Of a stretch of DNA of 64,000 nt, positions 50,878-59,812 are shown in pieces. Both the position numbers and the translations under genes were made by a program. The number at the start of each line of letters is the position of its first letter. Position 1 is the stretch's first letter. Below the pieces are notes generated by a model. It did no database searches and was not told where the DNA came from. It saw only the letters and a list, made by a program, of their open reading frames with translations. The DNA comes from Halorhabdus sp. CBA1104 (GTDB taxonomy: Archaea > Halobacteriota > Halobacteria > Halobacteriales > Haloarculaceae): the NCBI RefSeq assembly GCF_009690625.1, contig NZ_CP033878.1:496001-560000 (forward strand), written 5' to 3'.

Positions 50878-52644
50878 TCACGAGAGCAGGAGCGGCCCAA
50901 ACAGCATGAGCATGAGGCTGGCAAACATCACCAGCCCTACCGAGACCGTCACGGTCCGGACCACCCAGCGCTTTGCAAACGGCGTCCGACTGGTGATCGC
51001 TTCCGCACTTGCCCGCAACAGGTGACCGCCGTCCAGTGGGAACAGTGGAATCAAGTTGAACACACCCAGGTTGACGTTGACCCAGGCGGTCCAAAAGAGC
51101 AAATTCGCGAGCGTGAACACGCCTCCACCCAGGAACGCGAGCGGTCCGGAGATCGTATAGAAGTTCGTTATTGGCCCCAGAAAGCCGGCGAAGTTGTAGG
51201 GAATGATCGCATTCGCGACAGTGGCAAAGGGCAGCGTGACGATCGAGAGGATCTGGCGGCCGAGGGGGAGATTCGTGTCTGCTCCGCCATTGCCGCCGAG
51301 AATCGTCAAATACGCTTCTGCGGGGTACTCTCGGATACCGAAGTCGTCGATAGCAACGCCGCTGATCCCCGGCTGGATGCCGGTGACGCCGAGAAAGCCA
51401 CTGTCATCGCGCGGATTCTCCCCGAGCGTGACGGTGAATGGCTTGAGGCGGCCCTGGACGGACGCTTGCACCTGGACCGACTGGTTGGGAACCGTCCGGT
51501 CGAGGGCGGTAGCGAGATCCGTCTGGGAGACGATCCGTTCGCCACCGAAGCGTGTGATGACAAGCGACCCGCCAGCTGGCGCGCCAGCCTGTGCAAGTGG
51601 CTTGCCCGGGGCGACGCGACTCACGTACGCGCCGATCGGTCCCGTGGTCTCGGTCCCATTCTCGGTCTGTAGGGTCGCTATCGTCCGGTTTTCGAGTGCG
51701 GCTGTCAGCTCAGTGACCGTCGAGACGGCTGTCCCGTTGACGGCTGCGATCCGGTCGCCGCTGTCGACGGCGAGTGGCCCGCTCTTTAGGGCCGACGTGA
51801 CGAAGACGGAACGTTCGATCTGGACAGCCTGGCCGTCGTGGACGGACACGGTGACCGTTTGTTCGTCCGTCTCAGCGAGTGTCTCCGTGAGGGCAGTCCT
51901 GTTCGAGACTGGAGTGCCGTCGACGTCGGTGATGACGGTCCCTTGCCCGAGGCCCGCGGTGTCGGCCGGCGAACCGGGAATCGCACCACCGACAGCGACG
52001 CCGCCGACGGCCTGAATCGACCCGGCGACGGGACCGAACAACAGCAATAGCGCGACGATTGCCAGTGCGAAATTGTTGGTGACGCCCGCCGCGAACATCC
52101 GCGTTTGCGCACCGCGATCGGCGTCCTGGCGGTCCTGTTCGTCGGGTTCGACGAAGGCACCGATCGGAATGATGGTGAACAGTGCCAGCCCCATCGACTC
52201 GATATCGATGTTTTCGACTCGGCACAACAGTCCGTGGCCCCCCTCGTGAACGACGAGCGCGAGGACCAACCCAAAGATGATCTCTGGGGCCGCTGCCAGT
52301 GGGAGGAAATCGTTGAATCCGGGGATCACCAGCGCGTTTTTGGGCTCTTGGATCGGGTTCGTCCCTGGTTGCTGGAGACTCATAATCCCGGAGACCACGA
52401 CCGTCAGAAACATGCCGACGAGGACCAGCAGGCCAAAGCCGATCCCGACGTTGGCCCAGGCTCGAAAGAACCGGCGGTGGCGCGCCAGGCGATCGAGCAG
52501 TGCCTTTCCACGCTCGGTATGAATCGTCGTGATCGGCCCGGAGACGTGCAAATACGAGGGCAGATACCCGCGGCGTCGAAGGGCACCCATCCCAGCGACG
52601 TAGGCGAGAACGCCAGCGAGGACGAGCGTGAGCGTATCGACCAT
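50878..52644 (-). CDS. Site-2 protease family M50 membrane protease with PDZ domains, paralogue A
   Basis: A 588-residue zinc metalloprotease that cuts within membranes. Zinc ligands: VVHEGGHGLLCR (H133, E134, H137) and the third ligand in LIPLFPLDGGHLLR. Between them are two PDZ-like domains (about residues 215-300 and 330-420; GSPADTAGLGQGTVITDVDG, then APAGGSLVITRFGGE) that would gate substrates. Several membrane helices at both ends. Family members activate anchored transcription factors. A close paralogue lies directly upstream (52750-54456), probably a tandem duplicate. Confidence 0.88.
   Translation of the reverse strand: MVDTLTLVLAGVLAYVAGMGALRRRGYLPSYLHVSGPITTIHTERGKALLDRLARHRRFFRAWANVGIGFGLLVLVGMFLTVVVSGIMSLQQPGTNPIQEPKNALVIPGFNDFLPLAAAPEIIFGLVLALVVHEGGHGLLCRVENIDIESMGLALFTIIPIGAFVEPDEQDRQDADRGAQTRMFAAGVTNNFALAIVALLLLFGPVAGSIQAVGGVAVGGAIPGSPADTAGLGQGTVITDVDGTPVSNRTALTETLAETDEQTVTVSVHDGQAVQIERSVFVTSALKSGPLAVDSGDRIAAVNGTAVSTVTELTAALENRTIATLQTENGTETTGPIGAYVSRVAPGKPLAQAGAPAGGSLVITRFGGERIVSQTDLATALDRTVPNQSVQVQASVQGRLKPFTVTLGENPRDDSGFLGVTGIQPGISGVAIDDFGIREYPAEAYLTILGGNGGADTNLPLGRQILSIVTLPFATVANAIIPYNFAGFLGPITNFYTISGPLAFLGGGVFTLANLLFWTAWVNVNLGVFNLIPLFPLDGGHLLRASAEAITSRTPFAKRWVVRTVTVSVGLVMFASLMLMLFGPLLLS
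52005..52086. repeat. 82-bp block identical to 53817-53898 in the paralogous protease gene
   Basis: By eye every base matches, offset 1812 bp. It covers the start of a membrane helix after the zinc-binding helix (coding on the minus strand). Flanking stretches remain similar but differ at several third-codon positions, while the PDZ parts diverge strongly. This pattern suits recent gene conversion or strong local constraint. Confidence 0.7.
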
Positions 52645-52749
52645 CTACCGGTGTGACGGGTTCACCAGCCAAGAGAATTGCGTCATCTCGTCTCCGTGTC
52701 CACTCGGCACCTGCCGTGAGATGCGCGACCAGTACCCGACAACACCACC

Positions 52750-54456
52750 TTACCCGAGCACTTGCCCCGCGAACAACATCGCCACGAGGCTGGCGAACAT
52801 CACCAGCCCTACCGAGACCGTCACGGCTCGGACCGCCCAGCGCTTGTTCAACCGCGTCCGGGCGACGATCGCTTCTGTCCCTGTTCGCAGCAGGTGCCCA
52901 CCATCGAGCGGAAACAGCGGAATCAGATTGAACATGCCGACGTTGACGTTGATCCAGGCGGTCCAAAAGAGGACGTTTGCCAGCGTGAACACGCCCCCGC
53001 CCAGGAACGCGAGCGGCCCAGAGAGCGTATAGAAATTCGTCACCGGCCCCAGGAAGCCGGCAAAGCCAAAGGCACTAGGATCGAGCAGCGAGATGAACGG
53101 GACCATCAAAAACCAGAAGAACTGTTCGGCAAACGACAGCGAGAGTCCAGTCCCTTCTCCACCCAGAACTGCGAGGTTCCGCTCGGTGGGATACTCCTGG
53201 ACACCAAAGCCAAAGTCCCCGACCTCAAGGCCAGAAAAGCCGGCTTGTAGCCTCGCGACGCCGAGGAACGCACTGCCGTCGTCCGGATGTTTGCCGAGCG
53301 TAACGGCATACGTCGACCGATCGCCCTCGACGTATGCTTCGACCTTGATCTCGTCGCCGGGGGCCGTGCCGTTCAACGCCGAGAGGAGGGCCGCTCTGTC
53401 TCGCGTCCGATCGCCATCGACGCGCGTAATTACTGCTGGTTTCCCAGCCGGCACACCGGCGCCTGCAAGGGGTTCGCCTTCGAGGACTGTGCCCACGTAT
53501 GCACCGACCGGAGCGGTCGTCTCGGTGCCATCGGGTGTCCGGAGCGTCGCTACTGTCCGGTTCCCGACGGCCTTCCGGAACTCTTGGAGCGTCTCGATCG
53601 CGGTCCCGTTGACACTGGCGATCGTGTCGTTGGCCGCAAGGTCGAAGGGCCCGTCGACGACCGCCCGCGTCACGACGACTGACCGTTCGAGCGGGACTGT
53701 CCCTTTCTCCTGGAGTGTGATCGTCGTCTCGTTGAGGCCCGTGATGACGTCTCCGCGCTCGATTCCAGTCTGATCAGCCGGCGACCCCGCGGCGACGCCA
53801 CCCACCGCGACACCGTCGACGGCCTGAATCGACCCGGCGACGGGACCGAACAACAGCAATAGCGCGACGATTGCCAGTGCGAAATTGTTGGTGACGCCAG
53901 CGACGAACATCCGCATCTGTGCGCCTCGGTCGGCGTCCTGGCGGTCCTGTTCGTCCGGATCGACGAAGGCACCGATCGGAATGATGGTGAACAATGCCAG
54001 CCCCATCGACTCGATATCGATGTTTTCGACTCGGCACAACAGTCCGTGACCGCCCTCGTGGACGATCAGACCGAGGGCAAGCCCGAAGATGATCTCGGGG
54101 GCGGCTGCCAGTGGTAGAAAGTCGTTGACACCCGGGATGACGAGGGCATCGGTCGGTTCTCTGATCGGGTTGGCCGACGGTTGCTGGAGGGCGAGGATCC
54201 CAGAGAGGACGACAGTACCGAACATGCCCACGAGCACGAGCAGCCCGAATCCGAGGCCAACGTTGGCCCAGGCCCGAAAGAAGCGACGGTGGCGAGCCAG
54301 CCAGTCGAGGAATGCCTTGCCACGCTCGGTATGCAGTGTCGTGATGGGACCCGACACGCGCAGAGACGAAGGGAGATATCCCCACTGCTGGAGTGCCATC
54401 GCCCCAATCGAATACGCGAGAACCCCAACCAGTATCAGCGTAAGCGTCCCGACCAT
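52750..54456 (-). CDS. Site-2 protease family M50 membrane protease with PDZ domains, paralogue B
   Basis: A 568-residue paralogue of the neighbouring protease with the same layout: N-terminal helix, LIVHEGGHGLLCRVENIDIE with the zinc-binding HEGGH, PDZ-like domains (GSPADQTGIERGDVITGLNE; GVPAGKPAVITRVDGDR), and NLIPLFPLDGGHLLR near the C-terminus. The PDZ regions differ clearly from paralogue A, so substrate choice may differ. ATG 54456 (MVGTLTLILVG) corresponds to the start of the paralogue; an upstream in-frame ATG is possible. A third M50 protease lies at 57635. Confidence 0.87.
   Translation of the reverse strand: MVGTLTLILVGVLAYSIGAMALQQWGYLPSSLRVSGPITTLHTERGKAFLDWLARHRRFFRAWANVGLGFGLLVLVGMFGTVVLSGILALQQPSANPIREPTDALVIPGVNDFLPLAAAPEIIFGLALGLIVHEGGHGLLCRVENIDIESMGLALFTIIPIGAFVDPDEQDRQDADRGAQMRMFVAGVTNNFALAIVALLLLFGPVAGSIQAVDGVAVGGVAAGSPADQTGIERGDVITGLNETTITLQEKGTVPLERSVVVTRAVVDGPFDLAANDTIASVNGTAIETLQEFRKAVGNRTVATLRTPDGTETTAPVGAYVGTVLEGEPLAGAGVPAGKPAVITRVDGDRTRDRAALLSALNGTAPGDEIKVEAYVEGDRSTYAVTLGKHPDDGSAFLGVARLQAGFSGLEVGDFGFGVQEYPTERNLAVLGGEGTGLSLSFAEQFFWFLMVPFISLLDPSAFGFAGFLGPVTNFYTLSGPLAFLGGGVFTLANVLFWTAWINVNVGMFNLIPLFPLDGGHLLRTGTEAIVARTRLNKRWAVRAVTVSVGLVMFASLVAMLFAGQVLG
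53817..53898. repeat. 82-bp block identical to 52005-52086
   Basis: Second copy of the perfect repeat described for the first protease paralogue; the copies are in direct orientation. Confidence 0.7.
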
Positions 54457-54504
54457 CGTATCAGTGAAGAACAATTCCCCTCAAAAAGGCGTTGCGATCG
54501 CTGC

Positions 54505-56144
54505 TCAGCGCTCGCGGCGCAACCGACCGACGACGAACTCCTGATCTAACGCCGCGAGGAACGGCCCGAGCTTTGGCCCTTCATCGAGGTCGAACAGCAA
54601 CCGATAGCCGGCCGAAAAGAAGTCGCCGACGTCTAGGTCGTATTCGTCGGCGAGTTCGTAGATCCGACTCTGGATCGCCTCGCCGTCTTGCCCTGCCGCG
54701 ACGAACTCGGCGAGATCGTCCAGTGCGGCTGCCGTCTCGGTGTCGAACTCGACGGCCGGGAGTTCCTCGCGTTTGAGATCGTAGTTGAAGGCGTTGTCCG
54801 TCCGACGCGCCCACGTCCGGGCCTTCTCGACGCGATCGAGGGCGTCTTCGACAGCCCACGCCGGCGCATCATCGGGAATGTGGCCCTCGCGCCGGGCGAT
54901 CTCTTCCCGGAGGTCGGGGTCGTCGGTCATGGCCAGTACGGCGGCGAACGTGTAGGGAATCCGGACGCGTTCTTCACGCGGGTTCCCAACGGCGATGGGG
55001 TAGACCTGTGTGGCCCGCTCGCGCTCGTCGGTGTCGGCGTCGATCTCGCCGAAGTACACCCGTTCGAGGCGGTCGAATTCGTCGACGAGCTGATCGATGT
55101 TGGCGATATTGAAGTCACGCTGTTTGCGTGGGTCCTTACAGAAAAAGTACCGGAACACTTCCGGTTCGAGCAAGTCCAGGACTTCCGCGGCCGTGACGAC
55201 GTTCCCAGCCGAGGAGGACAGCGCATCGCCGTTCAGCGTGAACCACTCATAGACCATTGCGACCGGCGGCTCGACGTCAAGGACGTTCTGGGCGATGTCG
55301 ACACCCGACGGCCAGGACCCTCGGCGTGATCCTTGCCGAACGGCTCGAAGTCGACGTTGAGGACGCTCCACTGGGCCGGCCACTCGAAGCGCCACGGGAG
55401 TTTCCCGTCTTGGATGCCGACTGTCCCTTCGTGGCCACAGCCCGCAATGGTCTCGTCACCGACAGTAACGTCCTGGCACGTATACGAGACCGTCCCGGCG
55501 TCGGGATCGACGTCGGTGATGCCGTCCGTGAGGATCCCACAGGACTGGCACTCGGCCTGGAACGGGACGTAAGCCTCCCCGACGCTGTCTTGGTAGTCGG
55601 CCAGCACGTCACGGGCTGCTTGCTGGTTGGCCAGAACGTGTTTGGTAAGCTCCTCGAACGTCCCGTCTGCGTACAGATCGGTATTCGAGACGACCTCGAT
55701 CGGGATATCGAGCAGCTCCGCACTGCGAGCTAGCAGGGTCGTGAAGTGTGCCCCGTAGGAGTCACAACAGCCGAACGGGTCTGGAATCGCCGTATAGGGT
55801 TTGCCCAGATTGCGCCCGAGCGCGCCCGCGTCAACGTCTCCCAGTTCGACGATATTCCAGTCGAGATCGGCGAGCCGCCGGGGCAGCTTCCGTAGTCGGT
55901 CCTTGTCGTCACTCGTGAATACCTGCCGAACGTCGTGCCCACGATCGCGCAGGACTTCCGCGACGACGTACCCGCGGACGATCTCGTTGAGGTGGCCGAT
56001 GTGTGGGACACCTGACGGTGAGACTCCGCCCTTGATCACGATGGGTTCTGTCGGCTCACGCGCTTCGATCGCGTCTGCGACGGCCTGTCCCCAGAACGCG
56101 CGGTCGCTCTCTTCGATTGTCGTGTATGGATCGTGCTCAGTCAT
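54505..56144 (-). pseudogene. lysS: Class I lysyl-tRNA synthetase, split by a one-base frameshift
   Basis: Charges tRNA-Lys. The first part, from ATG 56144, has the HIGH box GVSPSGVPHIGHLNEIV, the lysine pocket, cysteine pairs (QAECQSCGI; AGCGHEG) and FEPFGKDHAEG. The frame then shifts near 55313-55322 and would end at 55233. The following frame continues exactly where the protein should: SWPSGVDIAQNVLDVEPPVA, the KMSKS-like LNGDALSSSAGNV, and the helical anticodon-binding domain to a stop at 54505. One restored base after the two G of the GAG-GG segment rejoins them to a normal length of about 546 residues. As this enzyme is normally the only lysyl-tRNA synthetase in haloarchaea, an error in the sequence is quite possible. 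Confidence 0.85.
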
Positions 56145-56204
56145 GGTTCGGTGGCGTCGATAGACAATCGCGTTCTGCGTTTACGTTCCGGTACATTGCA
56201 TACA

Positions 56205-56897
56205 CTAGGCGTCGTGGTCCGGAACGATCTCTGTCCCCTCGTGGGCGTCGTCCAGGACGGCGTTGACGATCCGCTGGGGCTCGCTGCCATCGAGGACAAT
56301 GGCCCTGATGCCGGACCGTTGGATGAGCTTGGCAGCCAGCAGATCGACGGGTGCGTTGCTCCCGGCGTTCATCTCGATATCGGCGATCACATCGACCAGC
56401 TTGCCGACAGACAGTTCGTCGAACTTTGCGGCGTCGGGATCGACGTCCGGATCGGCACTGAACACGCCAGGCACACTCGTCGCATAGACGAGCAGATCGG
56501 CATTGACGTACTCGGCGAAAGCCGCGCCCACGGCGTCAGTCGTCTGGCCGGCGACCATGCCGCCCAATACCGGCAGGTCGCCCCGTCGAAGGGCCTCACG
56601 ACCAGCTTCGTAGCTTTCGATCGGTTCGGGGGCCGCTCGATCGCCCAGTGCGGCGATCAACAGCCTGGCGTTTAGCCGTGTCGCGGCGATCCCGATATGA
56701 TCGAGTTCCATCTCGTTGGCGTCGAGTGCCCGCGCTGTCCCGATGTAGTCTCTGGCGACGCTGCCGCCACCAGTGACAGCGCCAACCTCGTGGCCAGCAG
56801 CTGCCAGTTCGGTCAAGGCCTCTGCGTGTTCGGCCACGCGCGCTTCGTTCAGATCGGGCGCAAGTACGCTCCCACCGATCGAGACGACTATCTTCAT
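56205..56897 (-). CDS. pyrH: Uridylate kinase (archaeal type)
   Basis: A 230-residue UMP kinase of the amino-acid kinase fold: UMP plus ATP gives UDP plus ADP. Motifs: MKIVVSIGGSVLAPDLN, GAVTGGGSVARDYIGTARAL, ADLLVYATSVPGVFSADPDV, and NAPVDLLAAKLIQRSGI near the end. The ATG at 56897 is chosen because it begins the conserved M-K-I/V-V-V-S-I-G-G; eight residues upstream in the frame are not conserved. It lies 60 bp upstream of lysS on the same strand, an arrangement known in other haloarchaea. Confidence 0.92.
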   Translation of the reverse strand: MKIVVSIGGSVLAPDLNEARVAEHAEALTELAAAGHEVGAVTGGGSVARDYIGTARALDANEMELDHIGIAATRLNARLLIAALGDRAAPEPIESYEAGREALRRGDLPVLGGMVAGQTTDAVGAAFAEYVNADLLVYATSVPGVFSADPDVDPDAAKFDELSVGKLVDVIADIEMNAGSNAPVDLLAAKLIQRSGIRAIVLDGSEPQRIVNAVLDDAHEGTEIVPDHDA

Positions 56898-57238
56898 TGG
56901 GTCGCCGTAGCTTCGATTCACTCTTAAGGGTTGTCAAGCAGTGCGTCTACGGCCCGTGTGAACCGACCACTCGATGGCCCAGAGCGTCACTCTCTCACGC
57001 CGAATGTGGTAGTATACCCGTGATTTCGACGGTTTGCATCTGGTTTATGGCGAATATATTCTCAATATACTACTAAGAAATAATCTCTAAGACACTCTTA
57101 TGAAAAATCTTATCGGATCTAAAAACGTCCTAAAAGGTACCAGTTCACGACGTCGGTGCCTAAAACGTCCCGAACCAACCCGAAGCTTCTCCCCTATATA
57201 TACCCCTCCATGCAATACTGATGGGTGAGGTGACTCAC
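56898..57238. promoter_or_regulatory. AT-rich divergent control region, pyrH / DUF7123 gene
   Basis: A marked AT-rich stretch at about 57045-57135 stands out from the GC-rich background. It contains the palindrome gaatatattc (57052-57061), the repeated taaaa(a)cgtcc motif (about 57118 and 57161) and a strong TATA ctatatatac at 57193-57202 for the DUF7123 gene. No coding frame seen. Confidence 0.5.
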
Positions 57239-57499
57239 ATGAGCGCAGAAACCCAGCCCTCCGGGGAACGCGACGAGACCGCAACAGCAAACAAAGAAGA
57301 GCGACTCCGCTCGTTCCTCAAGCAGAAAGCCGCCGACGGAGAGATGTACTTCAAGAGCAAGTTCATCGCTGACGAGGTCAATCTCTCACCAAAGGAGATC
57401 GGGGCACTCATGGTGAAATTGCGCGAGTCGGCGAGTGACCTCTCCGTCGAGAAGTGGTCGTACACGAGCGCCACCACCTGGCGCGTCGAACCAGCCTGA
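57239..57499 (+). CDS. Small DUF7123-type protein, second copy
   Basis: An 86-residue paralogue of the protein at 5463-5711. Core: RLRSFLKQKAADGEMYFKSK, FIADEVNLSPKEIGALMVKL, and SVEKWSYTSATTWRVEPA, likely a winged-helix fold. A gaggtga Shine-Dalgarno (57227-57233) precedes the ATG at 57239. An in-frame ATG at 57221 lies only about 20 bp after the TATA box and would add six residues. The strong TATA and ribosome-binding site suggest high expression. A nucleic-acid-binding role is an inference from the fold only. Confidence 0.72.
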   Translation: MSAETQPSGERDETATANKEERLRSFLKQKAADGEMYFKSKFIADEVNLSPKEIGALMVKLRESASDLSVEKWSYTSATTWRVEPA

Positions 57500-57634
57500 T
57501 ACGTCCACCACAACTACGTCTGGTCTGTCCACCACGACCGCCCGCATGGTCCTCCCGCCGGGCGGTGCTCGTGTGCCGTTTTGGCCCAGTCGGGCGTCGG
57601 TGTTTTACGTGCGAAATCCCTTATCCACATATTG

Positions 57635-58783
57635 ATGTCTGCCGAGGAGTCGTCCGACGATCCACCTGCTGTTGGTGCCCTTGCGTCAGCCTTCCATGCC
57701 TATCGAGTCGAACGCGAGGGGGAGACGGTCCGGTACATCGGCGAGCCCCTGGTCTCTCCGCGAGAGCTCGGCGAGGAACTCGCCCCGCTGTTTGCCCGTC
57801 GTGGCTACGAGATCACTGTCGAGCGACGCAACGACCGTCAGGGTGCACCAGCCCCCTACGCTATCGTCGCTGAGCCGAAATCGGTCGGTGTCGATGGCAT
57901 TCCCTGGGGGAACGTCATCATGTTCGTGCTCACAGTGGTCACGACGCTGTACGCGGGCACGTGGTGGTATCACATCGATCTGGCGAACGATCCACTGGCG
58001 ATCGTCGAGGCCTGGCCCTTTACCGCGGCCGTCCTTGGCGTCCTTGCGACCCACGAACTCGGCCACTACGTCGTCAGCCGGTACTACAGCGTCGATGCTA
58101 GTCTGCCGTACTTCATCCCGGTGCCGCCACCGATCGGGACGATGGGTGCTATCATTCGAATGCGAGGGCGCATTCCAACTCGCAAGGCACTGTTCGACAT
58201 CGGCATTGCCGGCCCGCTGGCCGGCCTGGTCGCGACGATCGTCGTGACAGTTATCGGATTACAACTGGATCCAATCACCGTCCCGGGATCAGTTGCCCAG
58301 GCAACCGGGGAGGGAGGCGGCTACATCCGGTTCAACGACCCACTCCTGATGGACCTCTTGGCTGATCTGGTCGGGCAGCCGACTGACTATGCCAGCGACC
58401 CGACCAAAGCCGTCAACCCAGTCGTCTTCGGTGGCTGGGTCGGCATGTTCGTGACGTTCCTGAATCTGATCCCCGTTGGCCAACTCGACGGTGGCCATAT
58501 CCTTCGTGCCGCGCTCGGTAACCGCCACGAGACCGTCGCGGCAGCTATTCCAGGGCTGCTCCTCTCGCTTGCCGCCGGCCTGTACTTCTTGACGGACTAC
58601 ACACACTCGGTTGTGCTGTGGGTGATCTGGGGCGTGATCGCGTTCGTCATGGTTCGGGCAGGCTCGGCAACCCCCCTCGACGAAGCGCCGATCGGCCCCT
58701 GGCGATGGGGACTGGCTGCAGTGACCGTTGGCCTCGGGGCACTTTGTTTCATGCCAGTACCGGTCGAAATAGTCCTCGCTTGA
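57635..58783 (+). CDS. M50-family membrane metalloprotease
   Basis: A 382-residue site-2-like protease of the EGY1-like type. A soluble N-terminal part (about 1-105) carries YEITVERRNDRQG. Membrane helices hold the zinc box VLATHELGHYVVSRYYSVDA and the third ligand in NLIPVGQLDGGHILRAA, with PYFIPVPPPIGTMGAIIRMR as the conserved cytoplasmic loop. It has no PDZ domain, unlike the pair at 50.9-54.5 kb. The ATG at 57635 begins the first conserved acidic segment; an earlier in-frame start would add 18 unlikely residues. Confidence 0.88.
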   Translation: MSAEESSDDPPAVGALASAFHAYRVEREGETVRYIGEPLVSPRELGEELAPLFARRGYEITVERRNDRQGAPAPYAIVAEPKSVGVDGIPWGNVIMFVLTVVTTLYAGTWWYHIDLANDPLAIVEAWPFTAAVLGVLATHELGHYVVSRYYSVDASLPYFIPVPPPIGTMGAIIRMRGRIPTRKALFDIGIAGPLAGLVATIVVTVIGLQLDPITVPGSVAQATGEGGGYIRFNDPLLMDLLADLVGQPTDYASDPTKAVNPVVFGGWVGMFVTFLNLIPVGQLDGGHILRAALGNRHETVAAAIPGLLLSLAAGLYFLTDYTHSVVLWVIWGVIAFVMVRAGSATPLDEAPIGPWRWGLAAVTVGLGALCFMPVPVEIVLA

Positions 58784-58870
58784 GAAAATTGCGACCGAAC
58801 AACGAAGGCTTTTCACTGGGTGCCAAATTACGAATCAGTGATCATTGTGCTGTCCCTCCCAGAGCCGTTG

Positions 58871-59770
58871 ATGTCGTTCGTCCGGTGGTTCCCCGAAGAG
58901 TTCTCTACCTGGAGTGTCCTCAAACGGGAGGCCAAAACCCGTTTTGTGAGACCGTTCGTCCGTAACGAGATCGACGCAATCTCGTTCGTCGATCGGGACT
59001 GGGATTCGCTGGTCGTCTTAGACGCGTGTCGCTACGACATCTTCGACGAGCACAACCCGTTCGAACGCGAGGCCAAACGAGTCCACTCCAACGCGAGTCA
59101 TACCGGCGATTTCTTGCGCCGCAACTTCGCCGACAGCTATCCGGATACGGTCTACGTGACTGCGAGCCCGCAGGTAGCCCAGCTCGGGGGTGAATTCGCC
59201 CACGTCGAGCACGTCTGGCAAGACGACTGGGACGAAAGTGAGCGGACCGTCTTGCCCGAGAAGGTGACTGACCGTGCACTCGAACTCGCCGATCGGTTCC
59301 CGCACAAGCGGCTAGTAGTTCACTACATGCAACCCCACTTTCCGTTCATCGGGCCCACAGGAGAGAACTCACACTCACAGGGCTCGTTTCTGAACGGGCA
59401 TCGGAACCGTACGTATCCGTCTGTCTGGGAGCGACTCGACGCTGGCGAGGCTGACATCGAACTGGTCAGGGACGCCTACGCGGAGAATCTAGAAGTCGCG
59501 TTGCCGGCCGTCGAACGATTAGTCGATACCCTCGATGGGAAGTCAGTTGTCACCAGCGACCACGGCAACCTCTATGGAAAACGCGTTTCCCCACTCCCAG
59601 TCCGGCTGTACGGGCACCCACCAGGAATCCCCGACCCGGAGCTGACGGCCGTTCCGTGGGTCGAGTTGCCTTTCGAATCTCGGCGTGACATCACCGCATC
59701 GACGACGAGCGCCGCCGAAACGGACTCCGGGCGCACACAGGAACGATTACGCGCCCTCGGCTACGTCTGA
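58871..59770 (+). CDS. Alkaline phosphatase/sulfatase-fold protein
   Basis: A protein of about 299 residues resembling haloarchaeal sulfatase-like enzymes. Seen: WDSLVVLDACRYDIFDEHNP, where D-A-C-R-Y takes the place of the usual metal/nucleophile motif; LVVHYMQPHFPFIGPTG (conserved HYMxPHxPF); and SVVTSDHGNLYGKR (D-H-G). These are the metal-binding positions of the superfamily, so phosphate- or sulfate-ester hydrolysis, perhaps of sugars or lipids, is likely. The start is uncertain: ATG 58871 is listed, but a GTG at 58820 is also in frame and would add 17 residues. Confidence 0.75.
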   Translation: MSFVRWFPEEFSTWSVLKREAKTRFVRPFVRNEIDAISFVDRDWDSLVVLDACRYDIFDEHNPFEREAKRVHSNASHTGDFLRRNFADSYPDTVYVTASPQVAQLGGEFAHVEHVWQDDWDESERTVLPEKVTDRALELADRFPHKRLVVHYMQPHFPFIGPTGENSHSQGSFLNGHRNRTYPSVWERLDAGEADIELVRDAYAENLEVALPAVERLVDTLDGKSVVTSDHGNLYGKRVSPLPVRLYGHPPGIPDPELTAVPWVELPFESRRDITASTTSAAETDSGRTQERLRALGYV

Positions 59771-59812
59771 CCGAGGAGACGACCCTCTCAGAGTGGCTGT
59801 ACCGAGAGGCGT

